Positions 1 through 6,845 of a DNA stretch of 17,233 bases are shown in pieces. The DNA is taken from contig CAYIJI010000023.1 in the NCBI GenBank assembly GCA_964363695.1, forward strand, positions 1-17,233. The letters are read 5' to 3'. The notes beneath the pieces were generated by a model that was given only the letters and a program-made list of their open reading frames with translations, was not told the DNA's origin and searched no databases. The stretch is from JAMCZZ01 sp964363695 (lineage in GTDB: Bacteria; Patescibacteriota; UBA1384; XYA2-FULL-43-10; 1-14-0-10-43-13). The position numbers and the translations under genes are program-made. Every line of letters begins with the position of its first letter. The stretch's first letter is position 1.

Positions 1-39
1 ATCGAAGGCAAGCTTGCAGTCTGGGATGACAACAGGGGG

Positions 40-75
40 CAGTGAGTGGTTACTTGAACAAGTAACCACTCACTG
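40..75. repeat. Perfect inverted repeat, 17-bp arms
   Basis: The left arm CAGTGAGTGGTTACTTG (40-56) is followed by AA and then its exact reverse complement (59-75). CAGTGAGTGG recurs at 224-233. There is no T-tract, so it is more like a mobile or REP-type palindrome than a terminator. Confidence 0.8.
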
Positions 76-234
76 TCATTCCCTTGAATCCACTAGCTGG
101 CGGAGGGAATCTACTGATAGTTTTAATGATTTTACTATCGTGGATCCCCGTCTTCACTCTTCGAACCATGAGCGATGGGCTCAGAGTCGAATGGCGGGGA
201 TGACAACGGTAGAAATTACGATACAGTGAGTGGT
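65..234. repeat. Repeat unit bounded by 11-bp inverted repeats
   Basis: ACCACTCACTG (65-75) and CAGTGAGTGGT (224-234) bound a block that begins GTCATTCCC and ends GGGGATGACAACGG. The layout resembles the element at 9387-9520, where a TGTCATCC...GAATGAC block is also enclosed by a GTAAC/GTTAC-containing inverted repeat. It is probably a non-coding dispersed element. Confidence 0.55.
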
Positions 235-284
235 CATAATTGGAGAGTTACCTTATCACTACTGCACTGCTATATTGGCTGTAC

Positions 285-326
285 TGTTATGACAAAAACT
301 CACGATCGTGAGTTTTTGTCATAACA
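285..326. repeat. 42-bp perfect palindrome, copy 1
   Basis: The arm TGTTATGACAAAAACTCACG is mirrored exactly, with ATCG spanning the centre. The inner 40 bp are identical to copy 3 at 10121-10160. They match copy 2 at 9264-9307 except for changes that occur symmetrically in both arms. It lies 55 bases downstream of the dusB stop codon. Confidence 0.9.
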
Positions 327-380
327 AATATTGTTTACCTTTTATTTTTATATTATTGCCGAAAATCGAGCTGCAAAGTA

Positions 381-1499
381 TCAAATATTCAACAGTATTT
401 GTTCAATATCGCTTAAGTTCCCTATCTTCACAGCCTCAACCCGCAATGCTTTTGAATTGGGGAAACCCTTTAAATACGTAAGCAGATGCTTTCGAAATTC
501 AATAATTCCTTTAGCCCCCTTGTCTTCAAAAGCCAATCTCGCGTGCTGCAAAATAGTTTCTTTGAGAGCTTTTATCTGTATACTGTTATCCGTATTCTCA
601 CTAAAAATCCAAGGTTTTCCGAAAGCAGCCCGCCCGATCGCAACTCCGTCAAGAGAGAATTTTGAATTTTGAATTTTGAATTTTGTAATTTTATTAGAAA
701 TTAGAAATTTGTCATTAGAAATTATTCGTTGAATGTCCCCATTTCCTATGACAACCGCCTTATCTCCCAATATTTTTTTTAATCGGTAAATATTCTCCCA
801 CCGCGCCGCGCCGGAAAAAGCGTCTTTATAGGTGCGTCCGTGAACAATTAAAGCTTCTGCTCCAGCCGATATCATTTTTGGGGCAAACTCTAAAATCTGG
901 TCGTCGTTGTCCCAGCCGAGCCTTGTCTTCACAGAAACTGGCAAGTTTGTATTCTCCTTTACTGCTTTAACAATCTCGCATGCAAGCTCAGGATTTTTTA
1001 ATAATGCCGCCCCATGATCACTCCCAACCACTTTTCGCGCCGGGCAGCCCATATTAATGTCTATGCCATCTGGTTTCAAATTTTCTGTTATCCATTTTGC
1101 CGCGATTGCAAACTTTTCAGGATGCTTGCCAAAAAGCTGAACTACTAGCGGCTTTTCAGCTTCACAAAAAGACAATAACTCGGCCGTTGAAACATTTTTT
1201 CTGCTCTCAACTATGATCTTATTTTGTTTAGAATTTAGAATTTCTGATTTAGAATTTGTTTGATTTTTCTGATTTCGCCCGTTCGACTGTTGCTCAGGGC
1301 GATCTGAGCTTGTCGAAGATCGGATTTCGAATTTCCCATAAGCCACCGCATCCGCCGAAATCAGCTCAGTCATTACTACATCCGCGCCGAAAGATCGACA
1401 AATCAAACGAAACGCCGAGTCGGTGTATCCGGCCATCGGAGCCAAAACTTTAATCGGACGCTCAATTTCTCTCCAAAAGGATTTCTTAGGTATTGACAT
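381..1499 (-). CDS. dusB: tRNA-dihydrouridine synthase (DusB-like)
   Basis: This FMN- and NADPH-dependent enzyme family reduces specific uridines in tRNA to dihydrouridine. The 372-residue product shows the N-terminal LAPMAGYTDSAFR signature (19-31), the INMGCP motif with the expected catalytic cysteine at 152, VKTRLGW, VHGRT, a GNGD phosphate-binding segment and DGVAIGRAAFGKPWIF near the C-terminus. Without an extra segment at about 59-102 it would be close to the usual length of roughly 320-330. That segment is rich in S, N, Q and K and appears to be translated repeat DNA. A second low-complexity patch (about NDKFLISNKITKFKIQNSKF) lies just before the DGVAIGR motif. All recognisable catalytic motifs are intact, so I expect an active enzyme. 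Assignment to Dus is firm; the DusB subfamily is likely. Confidence 0.92.
   Translation of the reverse strand: MSIPKKSFWREIERPIKVLAPMAGYTDSAFRLICRSFGADVVMTELISADAVAYGKFEIRSSTSSDRPEQQSNGRNQKNQTNSKSEILNSKQNKIIVESRKNVSTAELLSFCEAEKPLVVQLFGKHPEKFAIAAKWITENLKPDGIDINMGCPARKVVGSDHGAALLKNPELACEIVKAVKENTNLPVSVKTRLGWDNDDQILEFAPKMISAGAEALIVHGRTYKDAFSGAARWENIYRLKKILGDKAVVIGNGDIQRIISNDKFLISNKITKFKIQNSKFSLDGVAIGRAAFGKPWIFSENTDNSIQIKALKETILQHARLAFEDKGAKGIIEFRKHLLTYLKGFPNSKALRVEAVKIGNLSDIEQILLNI
1194..1325 (-). repeat. In-frame repeat-derived insertion inside dusB
   Basis: The segment encodes residues about 59-102 of DusB, between the AVAYGKF and ELLSFCEAEKPLVVQLFG core segments. It contains CTGAGCTTGTCGAA (plus strand), which also occurs in the intergenic repeat near 6741-6754, and AATTTAGAATTTCTGATTTAGAATTT-type tandem sequence resembling intergenic AT-rich repeats. 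The reading frame is kept. Boundaries are estimated from the expected family alignment. Confidence 0.6.
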
Positions 1500-1587
1500 T
1501 ATTTAAAAAATATATTAATATACGCTTGGTCAAGAAGACCTTATGCAAACCTTCCCACCCTCTTTTCTTCTCGATCCGTCCTGGATC

Positions 1588-1634
1588 GAAAAAGCTATGT
1601 CCTTTTCGCCTTGTGCGGAAGGGACATTTTTTTA
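1588..1634. terminator. Probable bidirectional terminator after cysS
   Basis: ATGTCC (1597-1602) pairs with GGACAT (1622-1627), with an imperfect inner stem around CGCC/GCGG. The hairpin has T-runs on both outer sides: TTTTTTT at 1627-1633 on the plus strand and AGCTTTTTCG on the minus strand. It overlaps the cysS stop codon. A second small hairpin (CGATCC...GGATCG, 1572-1588) follows in the minus direction. Confidence 0.55.
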
Positions 1635-2987
1635 TTTAGAACACTTCATCAGTTTGTAATCGTTTTTTTCCAAATCCTCGATCAGCCAACCCGCTTTTCT
1701 TATCTTCGCCCGCAGTTCATCCGATGCCTGAAAATCCTTATTAATTCGCGCATCTTTTCGTTTTTCAGCCAACTCTTTTATTTCCAACGGCACCTCGATT
1801 TGTTCCCCTTTTCCTAAATTGAGTCCCAATACTTGATCAAAAAACAATACTGTACTATGCTTTTCTTTTTCTGTAATTTTTCCATCGCGAAGCATTTCCC
1901 ACAAAACAGCTAACCCTCCCGGCGTATCCAAGTCGTCATTAATTCTTTCCATAAATTGTTTCTTATAAATCTCCGAAATCATTCCCTTTTCCAAACCCCT
2001 CATCTCACTCACCAACCTATTTAATCTTTCGCGCGAATTTTTTGCACCGGTTAACCCTTCCCAAGTAAAATTCAGCTTACTCCTGTAGTGAGCGCCTAAA
2101 ACCAAATATCTAAAGTCTAAAGGCAGAAACCCTTTTTCTTCGATATCAGCTAGTGTAAAAAAATTTCCTAGACTTTTTGCCATCTTTTTTCCATCAACCA
2201 ACAGATGCTCTCCATGAATCCAAAAGTTGACGAACTTTTTTCCGCTCCTTGCCTCTGATTGAGCAATTTCATTTTCATGATGAGGAAAAATAAGATCAAC
2301 CGCTCCGGCGTGAATATCAATGGTCTCGCCCAAAGCATCGCCAGACATTGCCGAACACTCAATATGCCAACCAGGCCTCCCCTTCCCTAAAGGTGTTTCC
2401 CAATATATCTCTCCGTCTTTTTCATCCCAAGCTTTCCAAAGCGCGAAATCGGCCGGATTTTCTTTTTCGTACTCATCTTGCTTCACTCTGGCACCGGCTT
2501 TTATGCCGGTTTTGTCCAGTTTTGATAGTTTGCCATAATCAACAAACTTATCGATCGAGAAATAAATTGAGCCGTCCGGCGCTTTATAAGCGAAGCCTTT
2601 TTCTAGCAATTCCTGTATGAAAACCACCATTTTATCAATGTATTCAGTAGCACGCGTCACGACATCCGGCTGGATAATATTTAAGCTTTTTAAATCTTTG
2701 AAGAATAATTCTTCATACTTTTTAATAACTCTATTAAAATCTTCTTTTTTAGCATCACTTTTTCTTATTGTCTTGTCGTCAATGTCGGTAATATTCATTA
2801 CGTGCTTTACGGAAAATCCGTCCGAGATTAAAGATCTCTTTAGTAGATCTTCAAAAATATAAGTCCTCAAATTTCCGATATGGGCGGAGTCATAAACAGT
2901 CGGCCCGCAAGTATAGAGGCCAACCTTTCTATCAGCGATCGGCTTAAAGTCCTCTTTTTTTCTACTTAAAGTGTTAAATAATTTCAT
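1632..2987 (-). CDS. cysS: Cysteinyl-tRNA synthetase
   Basis: A class I aminoacyl-tRNA synthetase that attaches cysteine to tRNA-Cys in the cytoplasm. From the chosen ATG the protein is 451 residues, close to the family norm. It has YTCGPTVYD with zinc ligand Cys27, the HIGN signature (36-39), NITDIDDK, GRPGWHIECSAM with Cys211, FPHHENE with His236, and KMAKS at 268-272. The C-terminal DALR-type helical region ends in an IKKDF/DELR-like segment (RINKDFQASDELRAKIRKAGW). An in-frame TTG four codons upstream is possible. I prefer the ATG because the product then starts MKLFNTL, as homologues do, and a weak GAG lies just upstream. No key residue is missing. Confidence 0.96.
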   Translation of the reverse strand: MKLFNTLSRKKEDFKPIADRKVGLYTCGPTVYDSAHIGNLRTYIFEDLLKRSLISDGFSVKHVMNITDIDDKTIRKSDAKKEDFNRVIKKYEELFFKDLKSLNIIQPDVVTRATEYIDKMVVFIQELLEKGFAYKAPDGSIYFSIDKFVDYGKLSKLDKTGIKAGARVKQDEYEKENPADFALWKAWDEKDGEIYWETPLGKGRPGWHIECSAMSGDALGETIDIHAGAVDLIFPHHENEIAQSEARSGKKFVNFWIHGEHLLVDGKKMAKSLGNFFTLADIEEKGFLPLDFRYLVLGAHYRSKLNFTWEGLTGAKNSRERLNRLVSEMRGLEKGMISEIYKKQFMERINDDLDTPGGLAVLWEMLRDGKITEKEKHSTVLFFDQVLGLNLGKGEQIEVPLEIKELAEKRKDARINKDFQASDELRAKIRKAGWLIEDLEKNDYKLMKCSK

Positions 2988-3014
2988 TTTTATTCTCAAT
3001 AGTTATTTAGCATC

Positions 3015-3020
3015 AGAATA
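3015..3020 (-). promoter_or_regulatory. Possible extended -10 promoter for cysS
   Basis: The minus strand reads TGATATTCT, an extended -10 (TGnTATTCT), about 28 bases before the cysS ATG and downstream of the previous gene's terminator. No good -35 box was seen, so this is tentative. Confidence 0.3.
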
Positions 3021-3052
3021 TCATATTTATTGAATGATTTCGATAACCATAC

Positions 3053-3085
3053 AAAAAAACCCGAGCTTTTCGCTTCCGGGTTTTT
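3053..3085 (-). terminator. Rho-independent terminator after the zinc-ribbon gene
   Basis: On the minus strand, AAACCCGGAAGC - loop GAAAA - GCTCGGGTTTTTTT forms a stable stem followed by a run of T. It starts 10 bases after the zinc-ribbon gene's stop codon. The plus-strand side also has T-runs, so it may work in both directions. Confidence 0.88.
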
Positions 3086-3094
3086 GTTTTTGTT

Positions 3095-3307
3095 TTAAGC
3101 AATGTTCGGCAGGCCTTCCTCTAAATCATCTAGACCATAATCGCCGCCGCCTATTGTTTCAAATTCATCGTCCTCTTCATCCTCGTTTTCGACTTCATAT
3201 GACACGTCGTTAAAGTCTCCAAGTTTTACCATTTTGCTTTCGCAAATTGGGCAATAATCATTCTCGGACACCTGACCGCATTCTCCGCAAACATAATCTT
3301 CTGCCAT
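3095..3307 (-). CDS. Small acidic zinc-ribbon protein, function unknown
   Basis: This 70-residue protein has an N-terminal CxxC-X8-CxxC zinc ribbon (Cys7, Cys10, Cys19, Cys22), then a short basic turn, then a strongly acidic tail (residues about 38-65, many D and E, with a GGGDYGLDD patch). It is likely cytoplasmic, since no signal peptide or membrane segment is visible. It has its own near-consensus promoter, a GAGGG ribosome binding site just upstream and a strong terminator, so it is a single-gene unit. Rubredoxin-like or zinc-ribbon small proteins of this kind may bind nucleic acid or protein partners, but nothing in the sequence identifies a partner. I do not recognise a specific family. 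Confidence 0.8.
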   Translation of the reverse strand: MAEDYVCGECGQVSENDYCPICESKMVKLGDFNDVSYEVENEDEEDDEFETIGGGDYGLDDLEEGLPNIA

Positions 3308-3360
3308 AGAACCCTCGTCTTTTTTCGCTTTTGGCGATTAGTTTTTATTTTACTTACTGG

Positions 3361-3390
3361 ATTTTATCGATAATTTATTTTTAGTGTCAA
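3361..3390 (-). promoter_or_regulatory. Near-consensus sigma-70 promoter of the zinc-ribbon gene
   Basis: The minus strand has a perfect TTGACA (3385-3390), an 18-base spacer and TAAAAT (3361-3366). The predicted start is near 3354, giving a leader of about 47 bases that contains a small CGC-CAAAA-GCG hairpin before the GAGGG ribosome binding site. This is among the best promoters in the window. Confidence 0.75.
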
Positions 3391-3568
3391 TAAGGTTATC
3401 CACCATACGCTAATTTTAGGAAAATTATACAGTCTAGTATTTGATTTATGAGGAATTATGATAAATGTAAGAATACAGAATACAGACAGACAGATAACAG
3501 TTATTTAAGGATAAGCCATAAAAATTATTTTTCTAATTTCTGTTATCTGTTCAACTGTTATCTGTTAT

Positions 3569-3599
3569 CTAGAAATTACAATGTAATTGTAATTTCTAG
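3569..3599. repeat. 13-bp-arm hairpin overlapping the recR stop codon
   Basis: CTAGAAATTACAA (3569-3581), loop TGTAA, and its exact complement (3587-3599). The recR TAG stop (3596-3598) lies inside the arm. No T-tract follows, so it may be a repeat insertion rather than a standard terminator. The neighbouring 3480-3568 stretch contains several ACAGATAACAG units in both orientations. Confidence 0.75.
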
Positions 3600-4195
3600 T
3601 ACTCTCTTCTTCCTTCCAGCGACCGCTTCAAAGTAACCTCGTCGGCATATTCCAAATCTCCGCCGACAGGCAGCCCTCTGGCAATTCGGGTTATTTTAAT
3701 ATCTCCAAAACTTTTAGAGATCTCATTTTTTATAAATGACGCCGTCGCTTCTCCTTCTAAATCTGGGTTGGTTGCAAGAATAATCTCTTTAGTATTCCCG
3801 TCTTGTAAGCGCAGGAGCAGCTGATTTATCCTTAAATCCTCCGGGGCGATCCCGTCAATAGGAGAAATCGAACCTCCCAGCACATGGTAAATTCCATTGA
3901 ATCCGAGTGATTTTTCAAGCGCAATCACATCAAGCGGTTCTTCAACAACAGTAATCAAAGAATTGTCTCTTTTTTCATTTGAGCAAATCGGGCAAAGTTC
4001 TGACTCAGCAATATTGAAACAGTCTCTGCAATAACTTAAGTTTTCAGTCAAACCAGTGACTGCATTCCCTAGATTTGAAATATCCTGTTTCGGTTTTGAA
4101 AGCAAATAAAATGCCAGCCTCGCCGCAGTTTTTGGGCCAATACCTGGAAGCTTGGAAAATTCATCTATTAAATTTTGGACCGATTTTGGAAGCAT
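3596..4195 (-). CDS. recR: Recombination mediator RecR
   Basis: RecR acts with RecO and/or RecF to load RecA on single-stranded gaps. The 199-residue protein is standard length and shows the family domains in order: an N-terminal helix-hairpin-helix (LPGIGPKTAARL, 16-27), a C4 zinc finger (Cys56, Cys59, Cys68, Cys71), a TOPRIM domain (EEPLDVIALE then ATNPDLEGEAT at 141-151) and the C-terminal RGLPVGGDLEYADEVTL segment with Walker-B-like character. The ATG is followed at once by the expected MLPKSVQNLI start, but no clear ribosome binding site precedes it. It lies about 107 bases after topA on the same strand. recR often follows dnaX in other bacteria; no dnaX is seen here. Confidence 0.96.
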   Translation of the reverse strand: MLPKSVQNLIDEFSKLPGIGPKTAARLAFYLLSKPKQDISNLGNAVTGLTENLSYCRDCFNIAESELCPICSNEKRDNSLITVVEEPLDVIALEKSLGFNGIYHVLGGSISPIDGIAPEDLRINQLLLRLQDGNTKEIILATNPDLEGEATASFIKNEISKSFGDIKITRIARGLPVGGDLEYADEVTLKRSLEGRREY

Positions 4196-4232
4196 AGTAT
4201 TTAAAATTTAGTCATTTGACATTTTATTTGGC

Positions 4233-4254
4233 ACCTGCCTGCCGGCAGGCAGGT
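4233..4254. repeat. 22-bp GC-rich perfect palindrome
   Basis: The arms ACCTGCCTGCC and GGCAGGCAGGT form a perfect palindrome in an otherwise AT-rich gap between topA and recR. It is followed by TTAGAAATTAGGATTTAGGA-type repeats. There is no T-tract directly after it. I recall this GC palindrome as a frequent dispersed repeat in some CPR genomes; that is memory, not a search result. Confidence 0.75.
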
Positions 4255-4302
4255 TAGAAATTAGGATTTAGGATTTTTATATATATTTTACAGCTTACTT
4301 AC

Positions 4303-6465
4303 TTACTCGCTTACTTGCTTATTCGCTTGTGCTGGATCGGTCCAGCTTGCGTGTTTGCACTTTGGATATCGAGAACACCCCCAAAACATTCTCCCTTTCT
4401 TTGTTCTCTTTTCGACTAGCTCCCCTTCCCCGCACTCCGGACATTTTATTCCCGATGATTGAACAATTGCTTTTGTATTTTTACATTTTGGGTAATTCTC
4501 GCAAGCCAAGAATTTACCAAATCTTCCTTCTTTTAGAATCATTTTACCCCCGCACTTTTCACATTTTACTGCTTCAGCTTCCTTTACAGATTCCATTTCA
4601 CCGTTTGCCTTGGCAACTTCGCCGTCCTCTTTCTTTCCTTCTACCGGCTTTGAAAATTTGCACTCAGGATAACCCGAACAGGCCATAAATTTACCATAAC
4701 GCCCAAGCCTAATTAAGAGAGGCTTGCCACATTCTGGACATTTTTCATCTGTCATTTCCGGCTTAATAATGTCGTTTTTGTCAATTTCCTTGTTTTTTTC
4801 AGACAAATTTTTAGCAAACGGAGTGTAAAACTCTTCAATAACTGGAACCCATTTTCTCTCGCCGGCAGCAATATCATCAAACTTGTCTTCCATTTTTGCT
4901 GTAAATTCAAAATCGACAATATTGGAAAAATGTTTCACCAAAAGATCATTTACTATTTTAGCAATATCCGTCGGCTGAAATCTTTTTTCAACCAAACTCA
5001 CATATCCCCTATCTTGAATTGTGCCCAATGTCGGGGCATAAGTCGATGGACGGCCGATTCCCAAAGATTCAAGTTTTTTAACTAGCATTGCTTCCGTGAA
5101 TCTCTTTGGCGGTTCGGTGAATTTCTGGTCTTTGATTAAAGTATGAAAAAGTAATACTTCCCCAATTTTTAGATTTGGAATATTATTTTCAATTTCATCT
5201 GTTTCGTCATCCTGACTCTCAACATACGCTCTAATAAACCCATCAAATCGAAGACCTTCACCTTTTGCCACAAAAACAAATTTTTGCTTAGCAGTTGCTT
5301 CTATTGAAACTGTTGTAACATCAAATATAGCTTCTTTCATCTGCGATGCTATTGTTCGCTTCCAAATTAAATCGTAAAGCTTTTGTTCCCGACTATCCGA
5401 AGAAACTTCTTTCCGGTCAATATGAGACGGACGTATTGCTTCGTGAGCTTCTTGCGCCCGCTTGGTTTTAGTCTGATATTTTTGAGCGGCAAGAGGTAAA
5501 TATTTATCGCCGAATTCATCTTTTATGGTTTTTCTAATCGCTAAAACCGCTTCATCTGAAAGATTGGTTGAGTCTGTTCTCATATAAGAAATGTTACCCG
5601 CCTCATAAAGCTTTTGAGCCAACATCATAGTTTGCTTAGCCGAATACCCCATCTTTCTAGAAGCTTCCATTTGCAATGTAGAAGTTGTAAATGGTGCAGA
5701 TGGCTTTCTTAAGGATTCTTTTTTAGAAATATTTAATACTTTATAATCAGCGCTTGCTAGACCCTTTTCTACTTTATCTGCAAGCTCTTTACTATTTATA
5801 TCAAATTTTTTAACCGGCTTTCCGTCAATCTCTGTTAAAAATGATTTAAATATTTTTTCCTCTTTCTGCTTAGATAGATTTACACCCAAAAGCCAAAATT
5901 CTTCAGGCTTAAAGCCTTCAATTTCTCTTTCTCTATCAACAACCAAGCGCACTGCAACGGATTGGACTCTACCCGCCGACAAACCTGATTTCACCTTTCT
6001 CCATAAAAGAGGCGAAAGCTTGTAGCCAACTAATCGATCTAACACTCTTCTTGCTTGCTGCGCGTCCACTAAATTCATATCAAGACCGCGAGGATGTTTG
6101 ACTGCATTTTCCAATGCTGATTTGGTAATCTCATTAAAGACAATTCTCTTAACGTTCGGGTCATTTTCTTTAATATTTAAAGCCTTAAGAATATGCCATG
6201 AAATGGCCTCACCTTCTCGATCCAAGTCAGTTGCGAGATATAAAATCTCTGAATTTTTCTCCGCTTTCTTAATGTCCGAAATAATTTTCTTTGCCTTAGC
6301 AGGTATCTCGTATTCGGGCGTAAAATCATTTTTAACATCTACTCCCAATTTTTTTTGGGGCAAATCTCGGACATGGCCAAAAGAAGCAAGAACTTTAAAA
6401 TCTTTGCCCAGATATTTTTCAATTGTTTTTGCCTTTGCCGGCGACTCAACGATTACTAGATTCAT
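4303..6465 (-). CDS. topA: DNA topoisomerase I (type IA)
   Basis: Relaxes negatively supercoiled DNA by cutting one strand through a 5' phosphotyrosine link. The 720-residue protein starts with the TOPRIM domain (VIVESPAKAKTIEKYLG; acidic triad motif DLDREGE, 80-86). It continues through the SAGRVQSVAVRLVVDRE segment (163-179) to the active-site Tyr294 in SYMRTDS. The C-terminal third carries three CxxC...C zinc modules (CPECGKPLLIRLGRYGKFMAC, CEKCGGKMILKEGRFGKFLAC and CPECGEG...GCSRYPKC), typical of bacterial TopA. A good GGAAAGGAC ribosome binding site precedes the ATG. The last codons are formed from a CTTA-type short tandem repeat. dprA lies upstream on the same strand, a common pairing in bacteria, but here about 380 bases of repeats separate them. 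Confidence 0.97.
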   Translation of the reverse strand: MNLVIVESPAKAKTIEKYLGKDFKVLASFGHVRDLPQKKLGVDVKNDFTPEYEIPAKAKKIISDIKKAEKNSEILYLATDLDREGEAISWHILKALNIKENDPNVKRIVFNEITKSALENAVKHPRGLDMNLVDAQQARRVLDRLVGYKLSPLLWRKVKSGLSAGRVQSVAVRLVVDREREIEGFKPEEFWLLGVNLSKQKEEKIFKSFLTEIDGKPVKKFDINSKELADKVEKGLASADYKVLNISKKESLRKPSAPFTTSTLQMEASRKMGYSAKQTMMLAQKLYEAGNISYMRTDSTNLSDEAVLAIRKTIKDEFGDKYLPLAAQKYQTKTKRAQEAHEAIRPSHIDRKEVSSDSREQKLYDLIWKRTIASQMKEAIFDVTTVSIEATAKQKFVFVAKGEGLRFDGFIRAYVESQDDETDEIENNIPNLKIGEVLLFHTLIKDQKFTEPPKRFTEAMLVKKLESLGIGRPSTYAPTLGTIQDRGYVSLVEKRFQPTDIAKIVNDLLVKHFSNIVDFEFTAKMEDKFDDIAAGERKWVPVIEEFYTPFAKNLSEKNKEIDKNDIIKPEMTDEKCPECGKPLLIRLGRYGKFMACSGYPECKFSKPVEGKKEDGEVAKANGEMESVKEAEAVKCEKCGGKMILKEGRFGKFLACENYPKCKNTKAIVQSSGIKCPECGEGELVEKRTKKGRMFWGCSRYPKCKHASWTDPAQANKQVSE

Positions 6466-6534
6466 TTTTGTCCTTTCCTAGACTTCCCAATCCAAACTTA
6501 CTCTTGGCGCTGAACTCATCCTTAGCCATCCTGA

Positions 6535-6566
6535 TGTTATCCCGAGCGAAGTCGAGGGATCTTTTT
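6535..6566. repeat. Short dispersed repeat (TCGAGGGATC type)
   Basis: The sequence TTATCCCGAGCGAAGTCGAG followed by GGATCTTTTT closely matches the copy at 8074-8104 and the core in ileS near 16760-16793. It is one of the window's dispersed families. Confidence 0.75.
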
Positions 6567-6657
6567 GTTATTTATTTTTATTTTTAAACAATAAAATCCT
6601 ACCATATAATATTAAAAATCAAAAATCAAATCGCCCAAGGAAACCTGTTTCCCCTTT

Positions 6658-6769
6658 TGTCATCCTCGGGACCAGCGATGTAGCTTGAGAGTGGTGCCCG
6701 GGGATCTGCAGCGATTCCTGGATTCCCGTCGGAATTTATCCTGAGCTTGTCGAATGGACGGGAATGACA
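6658..6769. repeat. TGTCATCC...AATGACA dispersed element, copy A
   Basis: It shares TGTCATCCTCGGGACCAGCG, GAGAGTGGTGCCCGGGGATC and CTGGATTCCCG segments with copy B at 9413-9502, with some substitutions. Its ends are inverted (TGTCAT/ATGACA). It also carries the CTGAGCTTGTCGAA module that is found inside dusB. Confidence 0.8.
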
Positions 6770-6845
6770 ACGCTTAAAAATTTGTAAATGATTAAATTGG
6801 TAAATAAATGAAAAATGGTTAATGAGAAATGAAAAATTCTTCGCC

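Larger units (their letters stand above)
1..380. other. Gene-free left end, repeat-filled
   Basis: I see no credible gene here. The only open frames on the plus strand run through repeat sequence or antisense to dusB. The stretch holds a 17-bp-arm hairpin (40-75), a repeat unit bounded by 11-bp inverted repeats (65-234) and a 42-bp perfect palindrome (285-326). It lies downstream of dusB, so it may contain that gene's 3' untranslated region, but no classical terminator with a T-tract was found. Confidence 0.6.
6466..6845. other. 380-base gap between dprA and topA, repeat-filled
   Basis: There is no credible gene here. It contains a GCGAAGTCGAGGGATC element (6535-6566), an AT-rich run, a CCTGTTTCCCC unit (about 6644-6654) also seen in ileS, the larger TGTCATCC...AATGACA element (6658-6769) and a run of AAATGAAAAAT-like sequence up to the dprA stop. 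No convincing topA promoter was found. Confidence 0.6.

Noticed and set aside
14..229. Open frame of 71 codons on the plus strand
   Set aside because: It runs through the inverted-repeat and GGATGAC-type repeat sequence, has no family resemblance and no convincing ribosome binding site.
331..672. Open frame of 113 codons on the plus strand
   Set aside because: It is antisense to dusB, whose motifs are unmistakable; the translation looks like shadow sequence.
2988..2999. Upstream TTG start for cysS
   Set aside because: It would add only four residues before the family-typical MKLFNTL start; the ATG is the better choice.
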